A stretch of DNA of 5,605 nucleotides, taken from Bacilli bacterium (GTDB lineage Bacteria; Bacillota_I; Bacilli_A; RF39; UBA660). The translations under genes and the position numbers were made by a program. Each line of letters opens with the position of its first letter. Position 1 is the stretch's first letter. The notes below the pieces were generated by a model, which did no database searches, was not told the origin of the DNA, and was given only the letters and a program-made list of their open reading frames with translations. The DNA lies in assembly GCA_028685275.1 (NCBI GenBank), contig JAQUEG010000052.1, positions 1 to 5,605 of the forward strand. The letters are read 5' to 3'. Positions 1 through 5,018 of this stretch are shown piece after piece.

Positions 1-1870
1 CTTGTATTCCCGATACACGCCCAGCACTAACTAATCCATCATTAACACCTTGTCTAAGAATATCAGTAATCATAAAGGCAGTTGCTTCTGACATAACTCG
101 TTCTTTTGATGGCGTATATGTTTGTACTTTATCTGGGGCATCAATATATTCAATTTTATTAATAGTGTATGGTTTTATATAATAACCGCCATTTCCAAAG
201 GCAGCATAAGCTGCTGCTAATTGAAGTGGAGATGCTCCATTAAAGGCCCCAATGGCATGTGCTTCGTGGATAAAATCACTTTTAATTTCGGGAGTTATAC
301 CTAATGATTTTACAAATTCTATTATTTTTTTATTATCGACTTGTTGAAAAGCTTTTAAAGCTGGAATATTTCTCGAATCTGCTAATGCTTGTCGTAATGG
401 AATTAAACCTTGGTAACGGTTATCCCAGTTATGCATTCTATTACCATCTGAATAAGAATGTACGTCATCAACAAATTGTTTATGGGTGGACCAATTATTA
501 TATTCAATTCCAGGTCCATAATCAAAGATTGGTTTTGCAGTAGAACCAATTTGGCGTTTTATCATTGTTGCATGATTATATAATAATTCACCTTTTTGAT
601 TGCGTCCATTCCCAATTGCTAATATTGCTCCCGTATGAATATCAGTAACAGCAACCCCCATTTGAATATGCTCATCAGGAAATTTATAATGTTTACCATT
701 TAATACGTCATTAACAAAATCTTGTTTTTCACGATTAAGATTAGTATAGATTTTCATTGGAACATTAGTAGGATAATATCCGGTTTTTTCTTTTGCTTCC
801 TCAAGAACTACATCAATATATCCTTGGTAAGCAGAAATATCTTTTTTAGCTTTTTCAATTAAAAGTGCTTCAATTGGAATTGCTTTGGCAATTTCTTCTT
901 GTTCTTTCGTAATATAACCATGTCTACGCATTAAATAAAGAACAGTATCACGACGACGAGTAGTATTATCTGGATATAAATAAGGATCATAAGCATTAGG
1001 TGCTTGAAATAAACCTGCTAATATCGCCGCTTCTGATAGATTAATTTCACTAACTTCTTTCCCAAAATAATTACGAGTAGCTTCAGCTATTCCGTAAGAA
1101 CCGTTTCCTAAATAAGGCGAGTTAACATAAAATTCTAATATTTGTTCTTTTGTATACTTTTTTTCTAATTTAAAAATAGCTAAATAAATATCAGTAAATT
1201 TACGAATGTAAGAACGTTCAGTGGAGGTAAAATTATTTTTTACTACTTGCATACTAATGGTTGAAGCACCACCTACATAATTACCTGATATTTCACCAAA
1301 ACCAGCTTTAATAAAACGGGGGGCATCAAAACCATTATGTTGAAAAAATCTAGCGTCTTCAGTAGCAATAATGGCATCAATTAATACTTCCGGTAATTCA
1401 TCATAAGTGATTTTATCTCTAATTTCACGTCCAATTTTGGTTACTAATTCACCATTATTATCATAAATAATAGTTGCTTCTTTTCGATATAAATTTTCCG
1501 GATCAAATGGCGGAGCAGATTTAATAATCATTAGTAGAAATACTATTGCACCAATTAAAACTAGAATACCACCACTTAAAATAACAATACCAAGTATATT
1601 TAAGATTTTTTTCCATTTGTTTTTCTTGGTGGTTTTTCTTTTTTGGGTTTTTCCTTTTTTGGTTTTAGAAATTTTTTTATTTACTTTTTTTCTTTTTTTC
1701 ATTATTTTCGTACCTCCATACCATATACCAGCAATAATACTTATTATTGCTATAATAATTAGTGCTATTTTTATTCCCCATAAATAAATACTTATTATTA
1801 ATAATAAAATACTACTACTACTAATAATTATTAATGGGTTATTTTTTAGATAATGTATTATTTTTTTCAT
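1..1870 (-). CDS. ponA: Class A penicillin-binding protein PBP1A (GT51 transglycosylase + transpeptidase), 3' end beyond window
   Basis: This bifunctional peptidoglycan synthase polymerises lipid II glycan chains and cross-links the stem peptides outside the membrane. 623 codons are visible. Numbering from the start at 1870, two hydrophobic segments (about residues 12-31 and 33-53) precede a very Lys/Arg-rich cytoplasmic stretch (57-90) and a third helix (about 89-116). The GT51 domain shows motif 1 ATEDARFFQHNG (Glu171), motif 2 GGASTISMQ, and motif 3 RKFTD, where Asp227 replaces the usual second catalytic Glu. The transpeptidase domain has STAK (nucleophile Ser443) and SRN (Ser499); the window ends at VSGIQ, just before the expected KTG box. 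Start choice: the ATG at 1870 has AGGAGGT upstream, overlaps the 3' end of recU by 32 nt and has no stop before the ATG at 1702, which also has GGAGGT and would give a conventional single-helix PBP. I favour 1870 but not firmly. Family certain; ponA/pbp1A naming follows the recU neighbourhood. Confidence 0.93.
   Translation of the reverse strand, partial: MKKIIHYLKNNPLIIISSSSILLLIISIYLWGIKIALIIIAIISIIAGIWYGGTKIMKKRKKVNKKISKTKKGKTQKRKTTKKNKWKKILNILGIVILSGGILVLIGAIVFLLMIIKSAPPFDPENLYRKEATIIYDNNGELVTKIGREIRDKITYDELPEVLIDAIIATEDARFFQHNGFDAPRFIKAGFGEISGNYVGGASTISMQVVKNNFTSTERSYIRKFTDIYLAIFKLEKKYTKEQILEFYVNSPYLGNGSYGIAEATRNYFGKEVSEINLSEAAILAGLFQAPNAYDPYLYPDNTTRRRDTVLYLMRRHGYITKEQEEIAKAIPIEALLIEKAKKDISAYQGYIDVVLEEAKEKTGYYPTNVPMKIYTNLNREKQDFVNDVLNGKHYKFPDEHIQMGVAVTDIHTGAILAIGNGRNQKGELLYNHATMIKRQIGSTAKPIFDYGPGIEYNNWSTHKQFVDDVHSYSDGNRMHNWDNRYQGLIPLRQALADSRNIPALKAFQQVDNKKIIEFVKSLGITPEIKSDFIHEAHAIGAFNGASPLQLAAAYAAFGNGGYYIKPYTINKIEYIDAPDKVQTYTPSKERVMSEATAFMITDILRQGVNDGLVSAGRVSGIQ
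1712..1717 (-). promoter_or_regulatory. Alternative ribosome binding site for the short PBP1A start
   Basis: GGAGGT on the minus strand lies 9 nt before the in-frame ATG at 1702. It could be the true initiation site, a second internal start, or chance, since the same bases encode Gly-Gly in the extended reading. The protein from 1702 would start MKKRKKVNKK and keep a single transmembrane anchor. Confidence 0.4.
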
Positions 1871-2438
1871 TATTACCTCCTCTATATATTAAATCAATTA
1901 TTTTTAAATAATCTAATCGTGGTTGATAATTTTCTTTTATTATATAACCTTCTTTTTTAAAAAATGTTAAGGGAATTGATTTTTGTTTTTTATTATTAAT
2001 ATAACTAATTAATGTTTCTCCTTTTAATAGATATGTTTTATTTAAAGTGGTCCAACGGACAATAATAAAACTAATACCACCATGCTCAATTACTTTTTCA
2101 ATATGATTAAGTTGATGTTTATGTATATTAGTTAAAGGGAAACTGGTTTTGTTTTTAGTTTCTTTAGCTTCAAAATCAATATATTGACCACGATAAACAC
2201 CATTATAATCAGTAGTTGATGGTGTTTGAAAATATGCTTCTTTAATTAAAGGGTGTCTTTTATTATCGTAATTTATTTTTACTACTTGAATCGGTGTGGC
2301 TTTTTTATAAATAATAGCAATATTATTTTCTAAATAATAACTATTAGTTAAATTTAAATCATTTTCTAAAGTCATTCCGCGATTAGCATAATTTATTTTA
2401 TTATGATGTAGTTTTTTTATTTTATTTGGATATTTCAT
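1839..2438 (-). CDS. recU: Holliday junction resolvase RecU
   Basis: RecU is the Gram-positive resolvase that cleaves four-way DNA junctions during recombination and chromosome segregation; in B. subtilis it also modulates RecA. The 199-residue length matches the family (about 200). The N-terminus has the conserved ANRGMTLENDLN stretch (18-29). The nuclease core TDYNGVYRGQYIDFEAKET gives the metal-binding and catalytic set Asp77, Glu90 and Lys92, with the same 13- and 2-residue spacing as B. subtilis RecU Asp88/Glu101/Lys103. The substrate-facing FPLTNIHKHQ and the GGISFIIVRW strand also fit. A GGTGG ribosome binding site (2443-2447) precedes the ATG. The 3' end overlaps the long form of the PBP1A gene by 32 nt, the usual recU-ponA pairing of Bacilli, implying co-transcription. 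The C-terminal tail after residue 190 (Asn/Lys-rich) is not conserved and hosts the next gene's ribosome binding site. Confidence 0.95.
   Translation of the reverse strand: MKYPNKIKKLHHNKINYANRGMTLENDLNLTNSYYLENNIAIIYKKATPIQVVKINYDNKRHPLIKEAYFQTPSTTDYNGVYRGQYIDFEAKETKNKTSFPLTNIHKHQLNHIEKVIEHGGISFIIVRWTTLNKTYLLKGETLISYINNKKQKSIPLTFFKKEGYIIKENYQPRLDYLKIIDLIYRGGNNEKNNTLSKK
1875..1881 (-). promoter_or_regulatory. Ribosome binding site for the long PBP1A start, inside recU
   Basis: AGGAGGT on the minus strand lies 4 nt before the ATG at 1870. It sits within the last codons of recU (Arg-Gly-Gly), so PBP1A translation may be coupled to recU. It supports the longer N-terminus. Confidence 0.7.
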
Positions 2439-2453
2439 GAAACCACCATTTAA

Positions 2454-2459
2454 ATTATA
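2454..2459 (-). promoter_or_regulatory. Possible -10 element for recU-ponA
   Basis: A perfect TATAAT on the minus strand lies 15 nt before the recU ATG. The hexamer 17 nt upstream (TAGATT) matches the -35 consensus in only three positions, and the implied leader would be only about 9 nt, so this is a weak candidate for the operon promoter. No better one was found in the divergent spacer 2439-2601. Confidence 0.25.
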
Positions 2460-2601
2460 CTATAAAAACAACTTAAAATCTATCATAAATAATCGTAAAA
2501 AAGAGATAAATATGATAAGTTTTGTCTAATATCTTCTATTTATTAGAAATTTGTTTTTTGTTAATAAAATATATGCTATTTTATGTATTAGGAGGATAAT
2601 A

Positions 2602-2694
2602 ATGGATAAAATTTATATCAATTATATGTTTGATCAAGTAATAAATGAATTAAAAGCAGTAAAAATGATATATTTTTTGTATAGAAGAAAATAA
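2602..2694 (+). CDS. Unrecognised 30-aa small ORF with strong ribosome binding site
   Basis: A 30-codon ORF starts with ATG 6 nt after a perfect AGGAGG (2590-2595) and ends in TAA. The peptide begins MDKIYINYMFDQ and ends FLYRRK. It has an acidic/amphipathic first half, a short hydrophobic patch (MIYFLY, 22-27) and a basic end, so it could sit at the membrane surface. I do not recognise a family. The ribosome binding site is as good as those of the confirmed genes, which argues for real translation. The holin-like gene follows after 42 nt on the same strand, so the two may form one transcript. It could be a leader peptide, a small partner of the holin-like protein, or the decayed start of a longer gene. 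Confidence 0.5.
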   Translation: MDKIYINYMFDQVINELKAVKMIYFLYRRK

Positions 2695-2736
2695 AATCAA
2701 TAAATCTTTCATATAATTAAGCAGGAGGGATGATAA

Positions 2737-3015
2737 ATGGAAGATTTATTGTTTAATGTTGATGTAACACCACATATGATTTACTTGTCTTTAATATTAT
2801 TAGTACTAGGACGTGCCTTAAAAGAATTGTCGTTCATTGGTAACTGGGCTATTCTATGGATTTTATTAGTGATAAGTATTGTTATTAATTTTGTATTTGT
2901 TGATTTTCCATTTGCTAGTTTATTTGAAGCAATAATTTCAACTTCTTTAGCAGTTACTTTACATCAAACATATAAGCAAACTAATGAAGGCGTTAAAATG
3001 ATTAGAAAAACTTAA
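2737..3015 (+). CDS. Small holin-like membrane protein (phage holin family resemblance)
   Basis: A 92-residue protein of three hydrophobic helices (about 12-29, 37-56 and 61-79) and a short polar, Lys-containing tail (KQTNEGVKMIRKT). The pattern of a first helix ending in GRALKE, a Gly-containing turn, a second Ile/Leu/Val helix, and a third segment of the form LFEAIISTSLAVTLHQTYKQ resembles the Firmicute phage holin family often labelled Phage_holin_5_2 (holins of this type form membrane lesions that release endolysin). That assignment is from memory of the family pattern and is unverified. AGGAGGG (2723-2729) sits 7 nt before the ATG. No endolysin, tail or integrase genes are nearby, so it is not part of a visible prophage. 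It may be a domesticated or remnant phage gene, or a host membrane protein that only resembles holins. Confidence 0.75.
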   Translation: MEDLLFNVDVTPHMIYLSLILLVLGRALKELSFIGNWAILWILLVISIVINFVFVDFPFASLFEAIISTSLAVTLHQTYKQTNEGVKMIRKT

Positions 3016-3021
3016 AATAAA

Positions 3022-3050
3022 TTGACAAAACTCGCTTTTTTTGAGAAAAT
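3022..3050 (+). promoter_or_regulatory. Probable sigma-A-type promoter for gpsB-rnpB
   Basis: A perfect TTGACA (3022-3027) is followed after 17 nt by GAAAAT (3045-3050, 4 of 6 matches). A better -10-like TATAAG (3050-3055) is at a 22-nt spacing, which is too long. The implied start lies about 18-20 nt before the gpsB ATG. No clear terminator separates the holin-like gene from this site, so read-through is also possible. Confidence 0.5.
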
Positions 3051-3060
3051 ATAAGCGAGT
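3030..3060 (+). repeat. Inverted repeat overlapping the gpsB promoter
   Basis: ACTCGCTT (3030-3037) and AAGCGAGT (3053-3060) are perfect 8-bp arms around a 15-nt centre rich in T then A. It begins just downstream of the -35 box, spans the -10 region and ends against the GAGGTG ribosome binding site of gpsB. It could be an operator, or a hairpin in read-through RNA from the upstream gene. No T-tract follows on the plus strand, so it is not a standard intrinsic terminator for the holin-like gene. Confidence 0.6.
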
Positions 3061-3074
3061 GAGGTGAGAGTTCG

Positions 3075-3395
3075 ATGCTTGATGAAAAAATTATTTTAAC
3101 TCCCCAAAACATTTTGGAAAAAGAATTTAAAATTGATACACGAGGATATCGACCACAAGAAGTAGATAAATATTTAGATATTATTATTAAAGACTATAAA
3201 AGTTTTCTTAATATAATTGAAAAATTGAAAATTGAAAATAAAGAGTTAGAAGATGAAATTTTCCGCTTAAAGCATGAATTAAGAACTTTAAACAGTAATG
3301 TTGAAATTCTTAAAAGTAGTGGCAAAGTTACTAATGTTGATATATTAAGACGCTTATCTCATTTAGAAAAAATTGTTTATGGCGAGGAAGAATGA
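3075..3395 (+). CDS. gpsB: Cell division/peptidoglycan regulator GpsB (DivIVA family)
   Basis: GpsB is a cytoplasmic membrane-associated adaptor that guides class A PBPs between septum and side wall. The 106-residue length fits the family (about 100). The N-terminal DivIVA-like domain carries FKIDTRGYRPQEVDKYLD (18-35), including Tyr25, Asp31 and Asp35, which match positions that form the PBP-binding groove in characterised GpsB proteins. A coiled coil follows (about 36-80), then the diagnostic C-terminal trimerisation motif TNVDILRRLSHLEKIVYG (86-103). A GAGGTG ribosome binding site (3061-3066) precedes the ATG by 8 nt. The TGA stop (3393-3395) overlaps the first paired bases of rnpB, so the two are tightly linked; gpsB-rnpB adjacency is usual in Bacilli. 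Its likely client, PBP1A, lies in the divergent operon to the left. Confidence 0.96.
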   Translation: MLDEKIILTPQNILEKEFKIDTRGYRPQEVDKYLDIIIKDYKSFLNIIEKLKIENKELEDEIFRLKHELRTLNSNVEILKSSGKVTNVDILRRLSHLEKIVYGEEE

Positions 3396-3758
3396 TAGTA
3401 TCTGGGCAAATGCTGCATATGTAAATATGTAGAGGAAAGTCCATGCTCACACTATCCTGTGATGGTAGTAATGTTCATGCATCGGGAAACAATAACCGAT
3501 GGTAGCATAATAATGCTAACGGCTTTACAATAACCTAAATTTTAATAATATGGTTTGCGTAATGTAAAAGTGCCAAAGTGACGATGCTTCTTGGAAACAA
3601 GAAGAGTGGAACGTGGTAAACCCCATGAGTGAGAAACCCAAATTATGGTAGGGGAACTTGTTGGTTGGAAATAAGAACTAACTGCAAGATGGAAACATAG
3701 ATAAATATTTGCCACCTAGTAATAGGTACAGAACATGGCTTATAGGATACTATCATAT
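3392..3758 (+). ncRNA. rnpB: RNase P RNA, bacterial type B
   Basis: This is the catalytic RNA that removes 5' leaders from pre-tRNAs. The P1 helix closes the gene: 3392-3402 pairs perfectly (11 bp) with 3746-3756. The universally conserved core block GAGGAAAGTCCATGCTC starts near 3432 and its P4 partner ACAGAACATGGCTTATAG is at 3728-3745, one base off the usual TTACAG. The tRNA CCA-binding GGU is present in GGTAAACCCC (3615-3624), followed by the type B block GAGAAACCCAAATTATGG and AGGGGAAC (about 3631-3656). A GAAA-capped hairpin, CTTCTTG/CAAGAAG (3587-3604), resembles P12. The length of about 365 nt fits the B class. The 5' end overlaps the gpsB stop codon. Exact mature ends are inferred from P1; a T-rich tract (3758-3765) follows. 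ORFs across it on the minus strand are not genes. Confidence 0.97.
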
Positions 3759-3788
3759 TCTTTTTGTAAAATAATAGAGGTGAAATAA

Positions 3789-4226
3789 ATGAAGGAAATT
3801 GGTGAGCAGTTAAGGCAAGCCAGAGAAGCAATGGGAATAACAATTACCGAAGTTGCTGAAGATTTAAAATTAAATGAAGAACAACTAAAAAATATTGAGG
3901 ATGCTAATCGTGATGAATTAAAAGATATACTTAATATAAAGGAAATAGTTAGCGAATATGCTAAATATTTGGGATTAGAACAAGAAGCAATTGAAGACAA
4001 ATTTAATGAATTTGTTTTTACTTATACTTCAAAAATTCCTCTTGATGAGATTGCGAAAGCAAGTGCTGAAAAAGAAAAGGAAGAACAAGAAACTAAAAAG
4101 ATAGTTTCTCCTTATACGAAGAAAAAACCAAAACGTTTTCCTTTAATGCGAGTTTTAATTTGCATAGTTTTAATTTTATTAATTATGATTATTTATTTTT
4201 TTTTGTTAGAAGTATTTATTAATTAA
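3789..4226 (+). CDS. RodZ/YmfM-like membrane-anchored helix-turn-helix protein, compact form
   Basis: A 145-residue protein with an N-terminal HTH_25/Xre-like fold typical of RodZ: IGEQLRQAREAMGITITEVAEDLKLNEEQLKNIEDAN (4-40) and ILNIKEIVSEYAKYLGLE (48-64). An acidic/Lys-rich linker (85-116) leads to one transmembrane helix (about 117-141), after which only four residues remain. Known RodZ proteins (E. coli 337 aa, B. subtilis YmfM about 290 aa) bind MreB through the HTH domain and continue outside the cell with a beta-rich domain, which is absent here. GAGGTGA (3777-3783) lies 5 nt before the ATG. Position immediately before pgsA matches the B. subtilis order ymfM-pgsA. The HTH more likely contacts MreB or another cytoskeletal partner than DNA, but that is inferred. 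No separate promoter was found; it may be read from rnpB. Confidence 0.85.
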   Translation: MKEIGEQLRQAREAMGITITEVAEDLKLNEEQLKNIEDANRDELKDILNIKEIVSEYAKYLGLEQEAIEDKFNEFVFTYTSKIPLDEIAKASAEKEKEEQETKKIVSPYTKKKPKRFPLMRVLICIVLILLIMIIYFFLLEVFIN

Positions 4227-4256
4227 ATTAAAGTATATAGAAGTGAGGTTATATTA

Positions 4257-4853
4257 ATGAATGTGGCTAATCGAGTTACGATGGTAAGAATGGTTTTAAC
4301 AATTTTAATAATTATTTTATTATTATTTCCTTTTTATCAAGTAGGGATTTCTTTTCCTCAATATATTATTAATGATCAATTATTAATTAATACAAAGTAT
4401 GTTATAGCAGGGATTATTTTTATAATTGCGGCTTTAACTGATTTTATTGATGGTTATATTGCACGCCATTATAATATGGTTACTGATTTTGGTAAATTAA
4501 TGGATGCGATTGCAGATAAAGTATTAGTTAATGCGGTTTTAATTGCTTTAGCAGCTGATGGTTTTATTAGTCCGATTATTCCGATTGTAGTAATTATGCG
4601 GGATAGCGTTGTTAATTCGATTAAAATGTTGGCTGCTAGTAAAGGTAAAGTAATTGCGGCTATTAATTTAGGAAAGATAAAAACGATATGTATGATGGTT
4701 GGGTTAAGTTTAACTTTATTTTATAATTTACCATTTGAATTATGGAATATAAAAGTATCTGATTTTCTTTTGATTACAGCAGCAATATTATCTTTAATCT
4801 CTGGTATTCAATATTTTGTAATGAATAAACAAATAATTATGGAAAAAGAATAA
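4257..4853 (+). CDS. pgsA: CDP-diacylglycerol-glycerol-3-phosphate 3-phosphatidyltransferase (PgsA)
   Basis: PgsA transfers phosphatidyl from CDP-diacylglycerol to glycerol-3-phosphate, the committed step to phosphatidylglycerol. It is a polytopic membrane protein of 198 residues, the usual size. It opens with the family start NVANRVTMVRMVLT. The CDP-alcohol phosphotransferase signature is complete: Asp62, Asp65, Gly66, Ala69, Arg70, Gly79, Asp83 and Asp87 in DFIDGYIARHYNMVTDFGK followed by LMDAIADK; the Asp residues bind the metals and CDP. The usual GKxxDPxADK has Ala84 in place of Pro. About five to six hydrophobic helices follow the family layout, with a relatively long polar connector at residues 30-46. 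GTGAGGT (4243-4249) is 7 nt before the ATG, 30 nt after the RodZ-like gene, so the two are likely co-transcribed. Other members of the superfamily (cardiolipin or inositol phosphate synthases) are possible but the ymfM-pgsA-recA context favours PgsA. Confidence 0.93.
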   Translation: MNVANRVTMVRMVLTILIIILLLFPFYQVGISFPQYIINDQLLINTKYVIAGIIFIIAALTDFIDGYIARHYNMVTDFGKLMDAIADKVLVNAVLIALAADGFISPIIPIVVIMRDSVVNSIKMLAASKGKVIAAINLGKIKTICMMVGLSLTLFYNLPFELWNIKVSDFLLITAAILSLISGIQYFVMNKQIIMEKE

Positions 4854-4884
4854 TAATAATTGTTTTTAACTATAAAGTATACAG

Positions 4885-4918
4885 AAAAGATATAATATAT
4901 ATGTCTTTTTTTGTTTTT
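4885..4918 (+). terminator. Weak AT-rich intrinsic terminator after pgsA
   Basis: AAAAGATATA (4885-4894) pairs with 4900-4909 over 10 bp (one G-T wobble) around a 5-nt loop and runs into TTTGTTTTT. The stem has only one G-C pair, so strength is doubtful, but the position between pgsA and the recA promoter is right. Confidence 0.45.
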
Positions 4919-4942
4919 GGGAATGTAAAATATGTAAAAATA

Positions 4943-4956
4943 CAAACAAATGTTCG
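4943..4956 (+). promoter_or_regulatory. SOS box (LexA operator) of recA
   Basis: CAAACAAATGTTCG matches the Gram-positive LexA consensus CGAAC-RNRY-GTTYG in 13 of 14 positions (A for G at position 2). It ends 8 nt before the -35 box of recA. This predicts LexA repression relieved by RecA filaments on DNA damage, with a Bacillus-type LexA encoded elsewhere. Confidence 0.82.
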
Positions 4957-4964
4957 AAAAACTA

Positions 4965-4993
4965 TTGCATTTTTTTTATGAATGTTATAAAAT
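4965..4993 (+). promoter_or_regulatory. recA promoter
   Basis: TTGCAT (4965-4970) is 17 nt upstream of TAAAAT (4988-4993). An overlapping extended -10, TGTTATAAA (4983-4991), is an alternative. The spacer carries a run of eight T (4970-4977). Location downstream of the SOS box and 25 nt upstream of the start codon fits recA regulation. Confidence 0.6.
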
Positions 4994-5018
4994 GTTATCA
5001 GAAAGATAGGGAGGATAT

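Noticed and set aside
304..543. Plus-strand ORF of 79 codons
   Set aside because: It lies fully inside the transpeptidase domain of the minus-strand PBP1A gene, whose STAK and SRN motifs are intact, and its own translation has no recognisable features.
1811..1822. Four ACT repeats as a phase-variation tract
   Set aside because: The repeat unit is a trinucleotide in frame (four Ser codons in the extended PBP1A), so slippage would not switch the frame.
3030..3060. Inverted repeat as an intrinsic terminator of the holin-like gene
   Set aside because: No T-tract follows the 3' arm on the plus strand; the arm runs straight into the gpsB ribosome binding site.
3643..3843. Minus-strand ORF of 66 codons
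   Set aside because: It covers the conserved 3' half of the RNase P RNA and the start of the RodZ-like gene; its bases are explained by RNA structure.
3740..4000. Minus-strand ORF of 86 codons
   Set aside because: Antisense to the HTH domain of the RodZ-like gene; Ser-rich composition is typical of a shadow of Glu/Lys/Ile-rich coding sequence.
4891..4896. Perfect TATAAT between pgsA and recA as a promoter
   Set aside because: It lies in the 5' arm of the AT-rich hairpin, no acceptable -35 is 16-18 nt upstream, and a better promoter sits directly before recA.
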